A DNA stretch of 27,470 bases from Chloroflexota bacterium (GCA_005881235.1 VBEQ01000201.1:1-27470), one strand, 5' to 3'. Counted from the first letter of the stretch, positions 8,475 through 16,518 are shown. A program made the numbers and translations. The notes: generated from the letters alone by a model not told the origin.

Positions 8475-8797
8475 AGGCGCGAGGGCGGGAGCGGCCAGTA
8501 GCGCCAGCGGACGCGCGCCAGGATGTGCGCGCGCGTGACCGGGCCGAACTGTCGCGAGTCGGTGCTGGCGGCGGGATTGTCACCCCCCAGGAAGATCGCG
8601 CCGCCAGCGTCGATGGCCGTGATGCGCTTGATGATTTCCAGCTCGGGCCGGTCGGGACGGCACGCCACGACGACATCACCGATGCGCAATCGCGTGCGGC
8701 CGTCGATGGCACGCGCGACCACCAGCGCGCCGGATGGTAATCGCGGCGCCATGCTCTCACCGTTGACGCGCAGCGGGTAGACTGATTTACGAATCAG
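8471..8797 (-). CDS. sodX: Ni-SOD maturation protease, S26 signal-peptidase-like
   Basis: A small serine peptidase expected to remove the leader of the Ni-SOD encoded next door. The first ATG (8752) would delete the active site. Reading upstream in frame gives LRVNGESMAPRLPSG, the S26 Ser/Met-x-Pro motif with the catalytic Ser just before that Met. The general-base Lys lies in LEIIKRI (about residue 57), and LGGDNPAASTDSRQFGPV matches the conserved C-terminal box of the family. No ATG, GTG or TTG exists between the stop at 8807-8809 and the Ser codon. I propose a leaderless CTG start at 8797, with TAGCAT (8809-8804) as its -10 box, giving 108 residues. ATT at 8794 is the alternative. Confidence 0.82.
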   Translation of the reverse strand: MIRKSVYPLRVNGESMAPRLPSGALVVARAIDGRTRLRIGDVVVACRPDRPELEIIKRITAIDAGGAIFLGGDNPAASTDSRQFGPVTRAHILARVRWRYWPLPPSRL

Positions 8798-8803
8798 CGA
8801 TTC
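8782..8803. promoter_or_regulatory. Overlapping inverted repeats between sodX and sodN
   Basis: CTGATT-TACG-AATCAG (8782-8797) overlaps GAATC-AGC-GATTC (8791-8803). They lie between the divergent sod genes, just before the sodN ribosome site, and overlap the proposed sodX start. A shared operator, for example for a nickel- or redox-sensing repressor, is inference. The sequence does not match the Streptomyces Nur box as I know it. Confidence 0.4.
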
Positions 8804-8826
8804 ATGCTATAGGAGGAGTTGGCACC

Positions 8827-9273
8827 ATGAACGTGATGGAGTGGATTCGCCCCAGCCGGACGGTTGAGGCCCATTGCGATCTTCCCTGCGGGATCTACGA
8901 TCCGGAGCAGGCGCGCATCGAGGCGGAGTCCGTCTACAACATCATCAAGAAATACAGCGACTCGAAGGACGAGGTCTACCGGCAGCGGGCGATCATCATC
9001 AAAGAGGAGCGGGCCGAGCTGGCCAAGCACCATCTCGACGTTCTCTGGAGCGACTGGTACAAGCCCGAGAAGCACGATGCCAAATTCCCCGAGCTCAAGG
9101 ACGCGCTCAAGGCCGCCGTCAGCCAGGGGTCGAAGGTGAAGGCCTCGGTGGACCTTAACGACGCCCAGAAATTCCTCGAACTGATCGACAAGGTCGACCA
9201 GATCTGGGAAAAGGCCGGCGGCCCCCAGGAAACGCGCGTCGCGCGTCCCGCCGCTACCCCGACGCGCGCTTAG
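8827..9273 (+). CDS. sodN: Nickel-dependent superoxide dismutase
   Basis: Converts superoxide to oxygen and peroxide at a nickel centre. A 15-residue leader ends in TVEA and is followed by the nickel hook HCDLPCGIYDP: mature His1, Cys2, Asp3, Cys6 and Tyr9 are all present. The family signatures ARIEAESV, KEERAELAKHHLDVLWSDWYKPEK and QIWEKA follow, forming the four-helix bundle. At 148 residues it carries about 15 extra C-terminal residues rich in Pro, Ala and Thr. AGGAGGAG lies 8 nt before the ATG. Activity needs leader removal so that His1 is freed, which the divergent sodX supplies. The protein is probably cytoplasmic, since the leader is not an export signal. Confidence 0.96.
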   Translation: MNVMEWIRPSRTVEAHCDLPCGIYDPEQARIEAESVYNIIKKYSDSKDEVYRQRAIIIKEERAELAKHHLDVLWSDWYKPEKHDAKFPELKDALKAAVSQGSKVKASVDLNDAQKFLELIDKVDQIWEKAGGPQETRVARPAATPTRA

Positions 9274-10295
9274 GGCGACCAGGCAAGCCGAGAGTCGGCG
9301 TCGAGAAAGCTGCCATGCGTGACGGCCTTCGCGGGGCCGGTCGCGTGCAGGGTCGGCTCATTGGCGACGGGCAGGATGAAGAGGTCGAAGCTCCCCTTGA
9401 GCAGCATCAGGAAGGCGATCGCGCTGCCGTCCGGTGCCCAGACCGGCTCTGAGACGATGCCGGCCTGGAGCAGCAACGCCGCGTCGCTCGGCGCGGGTTG
9501 CGCCTCGCGGCTGAAGCTCGGCGCGAGGGGCATGACATAGAGGTCGTCGCTGCCCGAGCCGGCGCGCACGAACGCGACGAAGCGCCCATCCGGTGACAGG
9601 GCCGGCTCGAAATTGCGGGCGCCGTCGGGCGACAGATAGACGCGCGCGCCCGTCCGTAACGACATCCAGGTCAGACGCGCCACGGGCTCCAGCGGTGCCC
9701 CGCCATAAAGATAGGTTGTATAGAGCAGCTGGTCGTTGGCTCCCGGGCGCAATGCTGGATCGCTGTCGCCGCCGGTGTAAGCCACCGGCACCACCAGCCG
9801 CCGCGCCGGGCCGCCGGCGAGATCCTGGCCGAAGACAGCGAGGTCGTTGGGCCGCAAGTTCTGCGGGTTCGACGGCTGCTTGAGGCGATCCGTGAGATAG
9901 ACGATCCGCTGGCCATCGTCGGAGTAGTGAGGCGCGAAGGCCCAGAGCTTGCCCTCGGGTCCGGCTGCCGGCGTGATCGATTCCAGGTTGCGGCCGCGAG
10001 CATCGCAGATGCCGATTGTCGAGCTCTGGTCCTGCAGCTGGGCAAACGCAAGCTGCGCCCCGCTCGCGTCTACAGCCGGATCTTTCACCTTGATGCCGGC
10101 AAGGAGCTTCGTCAGGTGAGTGCCCGAGAAGCGGTACAGGCTCCGCCCCTTGGTTGCGTAGAGCCGTCCGGGAACTTCGACCTGCTTGACGGGGAGGACC
10201 ACCTTGCCGGGATCGCGCGGCGGCGCCCCGCTCTGGGTGCAGCCCGCCATCAGCAGCATCACCATCATCAGCGCGGCGGCGGGGCTACGCCTCAT
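9270..10295 (-). CDS. TolB/WD40-like (PD40) beta-propeller lipoprotein
   Basis: 341 residues. The signal peptide MRRSPAAALMMVMLLMAGC ends in lipobox LMAGC (Cys19). Propeller blades with the PD40 signature follow: DPAVDASGAQLAFAQ, FAPHYSDDGQRIVYLTD, FEPALSPDGRFVAFVRAG and EPVWAPDGSAIAFLML. It is likely a membrane-anchored extracytoplasmic scaffold or sensor and is not an enzyme as far as motifs show. Its ATG overlaps the TGA of the upstream LCP gene (ATGA, 10292-10295), so the two are translationally coupled and may act together in envelope assembly. Its stop overlaps the convergent sodN stop by 4 bp. Confidence 0.87.
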   Translation of the reverse strand: MRRSPAAALMMVMLLMAGCTQSGAPPRDPGKVVLPVKQVEVPGRLYATKGRSLYRFSGTHLTKLLAGIKVKDPAVDASGAQLAFAQLQDQSSTIGICDARGRNLESITPAAGPEGKLWAFAPHYSDDGQRIVYLTDRLKQPSNPQNLRPNDLAVFGQDLAGGPARRLVVPVAYTGGDSDPALRPGANDQLLYTTYLYGGAPLEPVARLTWMSLRTGARVYLSPDGARNFEPALSPDGRFVAFVRAGSGSDDLYVMPLAPSFSREAQPAPSDAALLLQAGIVSEPVWAPDGSAIAFLMLLKGSFDLFILPVANEPTLHATGPAKAVTHGSFLDADSRLAWSP

Positions 10296-11314
10296 GGCAG
10301 GAGATCGCCGCCGAACAGCCGGCGCAGATAGGCGTTGACCGCCGGCCAGTCAGCAGTCAGGATTTGCTGGCCATCCGAAGAGACGGCGTCGCGCACGAAG
10401 GGCGTGATGAAGGCCTGGTGCACGTCACCCGCGCGCAGGCCCCGCATGAACAGCATCAGCTGGGTCAGGCGCACCAGGTCGAGGTCCGTCTTAACATGGC
10501 CGTTGAGGTCGCGCGCAAACGACGGAAGGGCCGTCACCAGATCCATCCCGGCCGTCCGCTGCTGCATGGCGAGCAGGACCTGCTGCTGCCGGACAGATCG
10601 ACCGAAGTCGCTCAACAGGTCGCCGTGGCGCGAGCGAACGTACTGCAAGGTATGGCGGCCGTCGAGATGCTGCGGACCCGCGGCGAGGTAGACCCGCTCC
10701 GTCCCATAGCCGCTGCCGCTGAAGTCGTTCGGATAGTTGTCGTCGAGCACGGGATGCAGGACGTCGACATCGACGCCGCCCAGGCGGTCGACGACCTTCA
10801 CCAGCCCGTCGAGGCCGATCCAGGCGTAGTAATGGATGGGAATGCGAAAGGCCTTCTCGACAGTGGCTCGCGCCAGCGACGCGCCGCCCTCCTTGTAGGC
10901 CAGGTCGATCTTGGCGCTGGGGTGTCCAGGGATCGCCACCCACAGGTCGCGGGGCAGCGAGAGGAGCGTGACCTGGCGCTTTGCCGGGTCGATGGATACC
11001 ACGATCATGGTTTGCGAGAGGACCGCGTCCTGCGCGAATTTCTGGTCGTTGTCGCTCCCCAGCAGAAGAATGTTGACGCGCTGCTTGGAATCGAGCGGCG
11101 GCGGTGTGGCGGCCGGCGTCGCCAGCGGTTTGCCGGGCGAGAGATCGTGGTTGTCGAGTAGCGCCAGCACCGGTGACAGGTAGAGCAGCAGGCCGCCCAC
11201 CAGCACCAGGCAGAGCGCGAGCGCTCCGAGCACCGCCCAATGCGCACGCCGCAGGCCGCCACCGCGCGGCACACCGGCGGCACCGGAGTGATTCATGCTT
11301 CCAATCCGAGGCAC
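10292..11314 (-). CDS. LytR-CpsA-Psr (LCP) family cell-wall glycopolymer transferase
   Basis: 340 residues. A short cytoplasmic N-terminus and one transmembrane helix (ALALCLVLVGGLLLYL) precede an extracytoplasmic LCP domain. Its conserved blocks are VNILLLGSDND, MIVVSIDPAKRQVTLLSLPRDLWV, KIDLAYKEGG, DGLVKVVDRLGGVDVDV and ALQYVRSRHGD-type LQYVRSRHGDLLSDFGRSVRQQ. Family members transfer polyprenyl-linked glycopolymers to peptidoglycan or proteins, or have related wall functions. GTG 11314 is the longest start; ATG 11296, preceded by GGAAGC, is an equally good one. It is the first gene of a two-gene operon with the coupled lipoprotein. It is possibly relevant to decorating surface proteins, but that is speculation. 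Confidence 0.92.
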   Translation of the reverse strand: MPRIGSMNHSGAAGVPRGGGLRRAHWAVLGALALCLVLVGGLLLYLSPVLALLDNHDLSPGKPLATPAATPPPLDSKQRVNILLLGSDNDQKFAQDAVLSQTMIVVSIDPAKRQVTLLSLPRDLWVAIPGHPSAKIDLAYKEGGASLARATVEKAFRIPIHYYAWIGLDGLVKVVDRLGGVDVDVLHPVLDDNYPNDFSGSGYGTERVYLAAGPQHLDGRHTLQYVRSRHGDLLSDFGRSVRQQQVLLAMQQRTAGMDLVTALPSFARDLNGHVKTDLDLVRLTQLMLFMRGLRAGDVHQAFITPFVRDAVSSDGQQILTADWPAVNAYLRRLFGGDLLP

Positions 11315-11491
11315 GCCTGTTCGCGCCCCGACCTCCGATCTCTATTAGGCGTGCCCGCCGATCACGCCGTCAAGTCGCCCCGGTTGAAAGGCGCATCGTA
11401 ACCGTCGAAGCGGGATGAGAAAGCGTTACGGAATCGTGGCCGCCAACCCCGAACAAGCGGATGAATACTGGACGTTACGTGGATTAGAGAG

Positions 11492-11707
11492 ATGCACGAG
11501 CCAGGAAATGTCCTCTCGCTCCGTTTCGGCTCTCCGGCGGTTCCGCATGCGTACCGGACCCCAGCTCAGCTGACCTTCTGCTACCAGTGCCACTGCGCGG
11601 TCGATCTGGGCGCCACCACCACGGCGCTGCGGTCGGGACACTGGGCGCGGATCGGAACCTGCGCGCACTGCGGGACCACGATAACCCGGATCCTCAAGGC
11701 AAGTTAA
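11492..11707 (+). CDS. Small zinc-ribbon protein
   Basis: 71 residues. Two Cys pairs, CYQCHC (Cys30, Cys33) and CAHCG (Cys57, Cys60), are spaced as a zinc ribbon with a 23-residue loop. No other domain is present. It lies 9 bp upstream of the dCMP deaminase on the same strand and is probably co-transcribed. Upstream (11315-11491) is the divergent region shared with the LCP gene, where I see no clear operator. Function is unknown; a nucleic-acid or protein-binding role is the usual guess for such ribbons. Confidence 0.7.
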   Translation: MHEPGNVLSLRFGSPAVPHAYRTPAQLTFCYQCHCAVDLGATTTALRSGHWARIGTCAHCGTTITRILKAS

Positions 11708-11716
11708 GATCGATCG

Positions 11717-12298
11717 GTGACCTCCCGGCCTTCCCGGCCAGCGGCGCGCCGCGCCCGCCGCGCCGCCCCCAACCCTGATGCGGTCGAATCACACGCGATC
11801 AAAGAGCAGGGACGCCCTGACAAGGGCTCCTACGCGATGATCCTGGCCTTTGCGGCGGCGCTGCGATCGACCTGCCTCAGTCGAAAAGTCGGTTGCGTCA
11901 TCGTGCGTGATGGCCAGGTGATCGCGACCGGCTACAACGGCACCCCCAAGGGGACCTGGCACCCCGAGGAGTTTCCTCGTCCCTGTCCCTGCGTCGGCGG
12001 CGTCAGCGGCGCCGACCTCTCGCTCAAATATTGCGCGCACGCTGAGGCCAACGCGCTGGCGCAGAGCGCCTATCGCGGCTCATCGACGGCGGGGGCCGAC
12101 ATCTTCTGCACCAACTTTCCCTGCATCGAGTGCGTGAAGCTGCTGATCAGTGCCGGCATTCGCGCCATCTATTACGTCCACAGCTATCCGGACATGAGCG
12201 GCCTGCGCGACCGGTACTTGAGCCAGGCGGGAATCCCGAGCCACGCTATCGCGTGGTCGCGGATCCAGCCGCATCTGTCGGCGCTGGCGAAGGGTTAA
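11717..12298 (+). CDS. dCMP deaminase family protein (zinc-dependent)
   Basis: 193 residues starting at GTG 11717. The deaminase fold shows VGCVIVRDGQVIATGYNGTP, the zinc/proton-shuttle motif CAHAEANAL (HAE), and the second zinc motif NFPCIECVKLLISAGI (PCxxC). These are the hallmarks of dCMP deaminase/ComEB-type enzymes, which turn dCMP into dUMP to feed thymidylate synthesis. An Arg/Ala-rich N-terminal tail of about 25 residues is not conserved, so an in-frame later start is possible. It follows the zinc-ribbon gene closely. Confidence 0.9.
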   Translation: MTSRPSRPAARRARRAAPNPDAVESHAIKEQGRPDKGSYAMILAFAAALRSTCLSRKVGCVIVRDGQVIATGYNGTPKGTWHPEEFPRPCPCVGGVSGADLSLKYCAHAEANALAQSAYRGSSTAGADIFCTNFPCIECVKLLISAGIRAIYYVHSYPDMSGLRDRYLSQAGIPSHAIAWSRIQPHLSALAKG

Positions 12299-12440
12299 CC
12301 GGCGCGTCGAGCGCGGCCGGCTCGACCATAAAGGACACGCTCAACGCGGGATTGGGCCGCGACGGAAGTGCGGCCGCGGACGGCAAGAGGACCGCGCAGG
12401 CGACGGCGGTGACCAGCCAGCGGCGCCACGAAGCCCCCAC
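12246..12440 (-). CDS. Possible small secreted protein (weak)
   Basis: 64 codons from GTG 12440. The N-terminus reads as a signal peptide (RRWLVTAVACAVLLPSAAA) followed by a short Pro/Ala-rich tail. It lies 72 bp downstream of the PfkB-like gene on the same strand, so it could be the last gene of that operon, and it overlaps the end of the convergent deaminase by 53 bp. No family was recognised and there is no clear Shine-Dalgarno. The alternative is that 12299-12512 is simply a non-coding gap. Confidence 0.3.
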   Translation of the reverse strand: MGASWRRWLVTAVACAVLLPSAAALPSRPNPALSVSFMVEPAALDAPVNPSPAPTDAAGSATTR

Positions 12441-12512
12441 GCAAGAGCAACGGGCCCGGTGGGCGGCACCAACCCGGCGTCGCCGGGCTGCGCCACCGGC
12501 GCCATTGGGACG

Positions 12513-13424
12513 TTACAGTCGCGACAGCTCCTCCCTGCCCTTCGGCGCCGCGGGCAGAGAACCGTGCGGTTGGCGGGGCGCGCCGGGGCGCCGAACCGAT
12601 TGGGCGTAGCGGACGGAATCGGCGGCGGCTTTCCTGGGCGCCGACCGCTGCGCCAGCCCGACCCAGAACGCCGCGGGGCCCGCATAGCGATCGCGCGGCG
12701 CATCCTCGCTCGCATCGGCCGGGCACCAGTGGACGCGGCCGCCCTCACGGAGCCACACGCTGCCGTCCGGCTCCGCCAGATAGACCAGGCGAGGCCCCAG
12801 GCCGGCCAGTAAGCGCAGCGCCTCGCGGCTATCGACCGAGCCGAACAGAACCCGGGCGTCCGCCGCCTGCAGCGCCACGCTCTCCACGGCGGCGAGCGCC
12901 GGCTCGAGCACGCGGCGGGTCATGCGCGCATTCGTCCACCAGAGGAGGTCGGCCTCGAGCAGAAGCGCGGAGCGACCGCCGCGGGCTTGCGCCCCGGCCA
13001 GCGCCCCCAGCGCCGCCGACCTGGCGGGCTCGACCGACAGCGCGTACCCGGAAACCGCGGTAAGCGCGGCCCGCACAAAGATCGGCGGGAGCTCGTCGAG
13101 CCGGAGCGCGAGGTCGGCGCCGCGCTCGACCCGCCGCCCCTGGGCTTCGCCGTCCGGCTGATGCCAGATGGTGGTGTGCAATCGCGGCGTCTCGCGCAGC
13201 CAGCGCAGATCCACCTTGAGCCGTTCAAGCGCATCACGCACGCGGCGCCCCGGCTCATCGGCTCCAACTTTGGCGACGAGCGCCGTGCGGGCACGCAGCG
13301 CCGCGGCATGGGCCGCGAGCCGGGCCGCCCCGCCGCCCAGGATTCCCGGACCGCTGGCTGCCGCGCGTTCTTCCGCCACGTCGCCGACGGCGAGCCAGTC
13401 GAATCCCCCGCTCATCGGGGTCAT
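12513..13424 (-). CDS. Degenerate PfkB-like sugar kinase homologue
   Basis: 303 residues from ATG 13424, which lies 5 bp after the stop of the upstream membrane-protein gene; longer frames upstream are non-coding. The N-terminal half has the PfkB fold signature around LGGGAARLAAHAAALRARTALVAKVGADEPGRRVRDAL. In the usual GG-x-x-x-N motif, however, the substrate-binding Asn is Arg. The C-terminal signature normally reads DTxGAGDAF with the catalytic Asp; here the region reads DRYAGPAAF, so the Asp appears to be Pro. The tail is Arg/Ala-rich. Active-site loss suggests a non-catalytic or altered role. Coupling to the membrane protein hints that they work together. Confidence 0.75.
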   Translation of the reverse strand: MTPMSGGFDWLAVGDVAEERAAASGPGILGGGAARLAAHAAALRARTALVAKVGADEPGRRVRDALERLKVDLRWLRETPRLHTTIWHQPDGEAQGRRVERGADLALRLDELPPIFVRAALTAVSGYALSVEPARSAALGALAGAQARGGRSALLLEADLLWWTNARMTRRVLEPALAAVESVALQAADARVLFGSVDSREALRLLAGLGPRLVYLAEPDGSVWLREGGRVHWCPADASEDAPRDRYAGPAAFWVGLAQRSAPRKAAADSVRYAQSVRRPGAPRQPHGSLPAAPKGREELSRL

Positions 13425-13429
13425 GATAG

Positions 13430-13849
13430 TTAGTCGGCGTCGTGCTGCTTGGGCGGTTGCGAATGCCCGTGCCGGTGCTGTTGCGGGGGTACCGATGCGA
13501 CGGGCAGCGCCGGCGGGGTGGCGACGACCGGTGCCGCTGCCGGTACTGCGGTGGGGCCTGGTTGCGCGGGCCGGCGCGGCGCCGGTCGCCACGCCGCGGG
13601 GGGAGGAGCCGGAGTGATGGCGACCACCATCCCCAGGGCGCGACTGCCGCTGGGCGTTGCCACTTCCAAAACGTCGTCGGCGTCGACGGCGGGGATCGCC
13701 AGCGAGAGATGGAGCTCGCGGCTCCCGGCGGGACCCAGCACCAGGGAGGTCATCTGGTAGAGGGTAAGAGCGCCGGCGGCGATCAGCAGGCTGCCCACGG
13801 AGAGGCCGCGCTGGCCGGCGACGGCGAGCAACCCCCGCATGTCAAGCAT
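13430..13849 (-). CDS. Single-pass membrane protein with Pro-rich tail, unknown function
   Basis: 139 residues. A short N-terminus is followed by a hydrophobic helix (VGSLLIAAGALTLYQMTSLVL). A small extracytoplasmic region follows with AIPAVDADDVLEVATPSGSRALGMVVAI, then a Pro/Ala-rich stretch and a His/Gln-rich end. No family was recognised. It is the first gene of the operon with the PfkB-like gene (5-bp gap). The DUF255 gene is divergent, with an 82-bp gap between them. A start at Met4 is also possible. Confidence 0.7.
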   Translation of the reverse strand: MLDMRGLLAVAGQRGLSVGSLLIAAGALTLYQMTSLVLGPAGSRELHLSLAIPAVDADDVLEVATPSGSRALGMVVAITPAPPPAAWRPAPRRPAQPGPTAVPAAAPVVATPPALPVASVPPQQHRHGHSQPPKQHDAD

Positions 13850-13931
13850 CCTAGGGGTGGTCCGTTTCGACCCGGTAGTCCATCTGGCCCATTACGGCAG
13901 CCATTCGGAGGAGGGCCGCTAGAGTGATGCC

Positions 13932-15947
13932 ATGGCAAACCGACTCGCCCAGGAGACCAGCCCCTACCTGCTCGAGCACGCCAACAACCCGGTCGACTGG
14001 TATCCCTGGGGTTCGCAGGCACTGGAGCGCGCCCGCACCGAACACAAGCCGATCCTGCTGAGCATCGGCTACAGCGCCTGCCACTGGTGTCACGTGATGG
14101 CCCGCGAGTCCTTCGAAGATCCGCAGACCGCCTCGCTGATGAATCGCGACTTCGTTTCCATCAAGGTCGATCGCGAAGAGCGGCCGGATCTCGACCAGGT
14201 CTACATGCGGGCGGTGCAGGGCATGACCGGTTCCGGCGGATGGCCGATGACCGTGTTCCTGCTGCCCGACGGCACGCCATTTTTCGCCGGCACCTACTTT
14301 CCGCCCAGCGATCGGTTCGGGATGCCGGGGTTCCGAGGCGTGCTGGCCGCGGTGGCCGATGCCTTTGCGAAGCGGCCGGCCGACGTCGAAGAAACCGCCG
14401 CCCAGGTCCGTGATTTTCTGCAGCGGCCGGCCGTGCCACTGGCGGTCGGCGAACTCACCCCGGCGCTGTTGGACGAAGCCGCCGCGCAGGTCGCCCGCGC
14501 ATTCGACGCAGCGCACGCGGGATTCGGCGGCGCACCCAAATTTCCGCAACCGATGCTCGTCGAGGTTCTCCTGCGTCACCACGTGCGCACCGGGCAGCCG
14601 GCCGCGCTGGAGATGGCCCTGCAGACGCTGCGCGCGATGGCGGCCGGCGGCATCTACGACCAGCTTGGCGGAGGCTTCCACCGCTACAGCGTCGACGAGC
14701 GGTGGCTGGTACCGCACTTCGAGAAGATGCTCTACGACAACGCCCTGCTGACGGGGGCGTATCTCGACGCCTGGCAGCTGACCCATGACCCGGCGCTTCG
14801 ACGTGTCGCCGAGGAAACGCTGGCCTTCGTGCTGCGCGAGATGACGTCGCCGGAGGGCGCGTTCTACTCCAGCCTCGACGCCGATAGCGAGGGCGAGGAG
14901 GGCCGTTTCTATCTCTGGACGCCGGCGCAACTCGACGCCGTGCTCGGCGTCGACGCGGCGCGCGCCCTCGCCAGCGCCTTCGATGTCACGACCGCAGGAA
15001 ATTTCGAGGGTCGCAACATCCTGCATCCCGTGGCGTCGGGCGCGACCGAGGTCCTCGATAGCGCCCGCGACCGGCTTATGGCGGCTCGGGCGCAGCGGGT
15101 GCGTCCGCATCGCGATGAAAAGGTGATCGCCGGATGGAATGGCTTGATGCTGCGCGCGGTGGCCCAGGCCGGACGGGTGCTCGGGCGCCGGGACCTGGTC
15201 ACGGCAGCCGAGGCGAATGCCCGATTTCTGCTCTCGCGCATGCGAGAGAACGGGCGCATGCGGCGCAGCTACAAGGACGGCCGCGCGCCGCTGGCGGGCT
15301 TCCTCGAAGACCAGGCGGCGGTGGCCGACGGGGTGTTGAGTGTCTACGAGGCGACCTTCGATCCGCAGTGGCTCGAGGAAATCCGCCGCCTCGTGACCGA
15401 AATGCTGACCGCCTTCTGGGATGAGGAGGCCGCGGCCTTCTTCGATACCGCGAAAGACCAGGAGCGGCTGGTGGTGAGACCCCAGGACGTGACCGACAAT
15501 GCCATCCCGTCGGGCACTTCGCTGGCCGTCGATGTCCTGTTGCGCGCGGGCATGCTGCTGGGCGAGCCGTCGTGGACGGACAGGGCGCGGTTAACGCTCG
15601 AGCGCCTGGCCCCGACCGCGGCCAAGACGCCCCTGGCGTTCGGACATTTGCTGACGGCGCTCGATTTCCACCTCGGCCGGGTCGTGGAGCTGGCCGTGAT
15701 CGGACAGCCGGGGGACGCGCAGGCCGACCGCCTGCTCCAGGTCGTCGCGGAGCGCTTTCTCCCCAATCGCCTGCTCGCCGCCAGCGCCGGGCCTGGGACA
15801 ATCCCGCTGCTCGCGGACCGGCAGGCGCTTGGTGGCAGGGCGACCGCCTATCTCTGCGAGCATTTCGTCTGCCAGGCGCCGACCCAGGACCCGAGCGAGC
15901 TGGCGCGTCAGCTGGATGCGTTCAGGGCGAAGCCGGTCGCGTCGTAA
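13932..15947 (+). CDS. DUF255 / thioredoxin-fold plus (alpha/alpha)6-barrel protein (YyaL/SSP411 family)
   Basis: 671 residues, a normal length for the family. The N-terminal thioredoxin-like domain begins NRLAQETSPYLLEHANNPVDW and has the CxxC site in SACHWCHVM (about residue 56), plus REERPDLDQVY and GGWPMTVFLLPDG. The large C-terminal half resembles glycosidase-type helical barrels (GGIYDQLGGGFHRYSVD, VPHFEKMLYDNALL, KVIAGWNGLML). The protein is conserved across bacteria and eukaryotes but poorly characterised biochemically. No signal peptide is present, so it is cytoplasmic. It overlaps the convergent mobA by 26 bp. The start is supported by homology to the family N-terminus rather than by a close Shine-Dalgarno. 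Confidence 0.93.
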   Translation: MANRLAQETSPYLLEHANNPVDWYPWGSQALERARTEHKPILLSIGYSACHWCHVMARESFEDPQTASLMNRDFVSIKVDREERPDLDQVYMRAVQGMTGSGGWPMTVFLLPDGTPFFAGTYFPPSDRFGMPGFRGVLAAVADAFAKRPADVEETAAQVRDFLQRPAVPLAVGELTPALLDEAAAQVARAFDAAHAGFGGAPKFPQPMLVEVLLRHHVRTGQPAALEMALQTLRAMAAGGIYDQLGGGFHRYSVDERWLVPHFEKMLYDNALLTGAYLDAWQLTHDPALRRVAEETLAFVLREMTSPEGAFYSSLDADSEGEEGRFYLWTPAQLDAVLGVDAARALASAFDVTTAGNFEGRNILHPVASGATEVLDSARDRLMAARAQRVRPHRDEKVIAGWNGLMLRAVAQAGRVLGRRDLVTAAEANARFLLSRMRENGRMRRSYKDGRAPLAGFLEDQAAVADGVLSVYEATFDPQWLEEIRRLVTEMLTAFWDEEAAAFFDTAKDQERLVVRPQDVTDNAIPSGTSLAVDVLLRAGMLLGEPSWTDRARLTLERLAPTAAKTPLAFGHLLTALDFHLGRVVELAVIGQPGDAQADRLLQVVAERFLPNRLLAASAGPGTIPLLADRQALGGRATAYLCEHFVCQAPTQDPSELARQLDAFRAKPVAS

Positions 15948-16518
15948 GCCAGGCACGATAATCGGCCGGCGTGTTGAGGTTGCGAAAGGAGCGCAGCTCC
16001 GGATCGATCGCGCGCAACTCCTCCTCCGTCACGTAGCGGACGTTGCTCGCGGCCAACAACATTTTGACGCGGCGCTCGCCGGCCGCGAGGAGGCGATCGA
16101 TGCGCGGCGCCAGCGCGCGATCGTAGACGGCACACACGCCCTGCGACTCCGAGTCGATGCGCGGGACCACGGCGTCAACGCCACCGGCCAGCCCGCAGAG
16201 CAGGGCAGCCAGCCCCGGGTCGACATCGGGTAGATCACAACCGACCACCCAGACGAGTGGGGAGCGCGCCATGACCAGTCCGGCATGGATTCCGGCCAGC
16301 GGGCCGAGGCCGGGATAGCGGTCGGCGACGGTCGTCACCCCGGGAAGGTCATGCCGGCCTGATCCACCGGCGACGATCGTCTCGTCGACGACCGGCGCGA
16401 GTCGGCGAGCGAGGTGCTCGATGAGCGTTCCGTCGCCCGCCGGCAGGGCGGCCTTGTCGCGACCCATGCGGCGGCTCAGGCCGCCGGCCAGGATCACGAG
16501 GCTGCAGCCGGCGCGCAT
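15922..16518 (-). CDS. mobA: Molybdenum cofactor guanylyltransferase
   Basis: 198 residues. The nucleotidyltransferase signature LAGGLSRRMGRDKAAL (residues about 10-25) binds GTP. GLGPLAGIHAGL and the metal-binding CDLPDVDP follow, and NLNTPADY closes the domain. MobA joins GMP to molybdopterin-Mo to give the bis-MGD-type cofactor. No other moco genes or molybdoenzymes are in this window, so those must be elsewhere. It converges on the DUF255 gene and lies just downstream of the Flp pilin gene (21-bp gap). Confidence 0.92.
   Translation of the reverse strand: MRAGCSLVILAGGLSRRMGRDKAALPAGDGTLIEHLARRLAPVVDETIVAGGSGRHDLPGVTTVADRYPGLGPLAGIHAGLVMARSPLVWVVGCDLPDVDPGLAALLCGLAGGVDAVVPRIDSESQGVCAVYDRALAPRIDRLLAAGERRVKMLLAASNVRYVTEEELRAIDPELRSFRNLNTPADYRAWLTTRPASP

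Noticed and set aside
13425..13592. Upstream extension of the PfkB-like frame
   Set aside because: It overlaps the neighbouring membrane-protein gene on the same strand, and the PfkB fold begins after ATG 13424.
13851..15110. Long minus-strand ORF (419 codons) opposite the DUF255 gene
   Set aside because: No recognisable domain; its composition is that of the antisense of a GC-rich gene whose plus-strand product is a clear family member.
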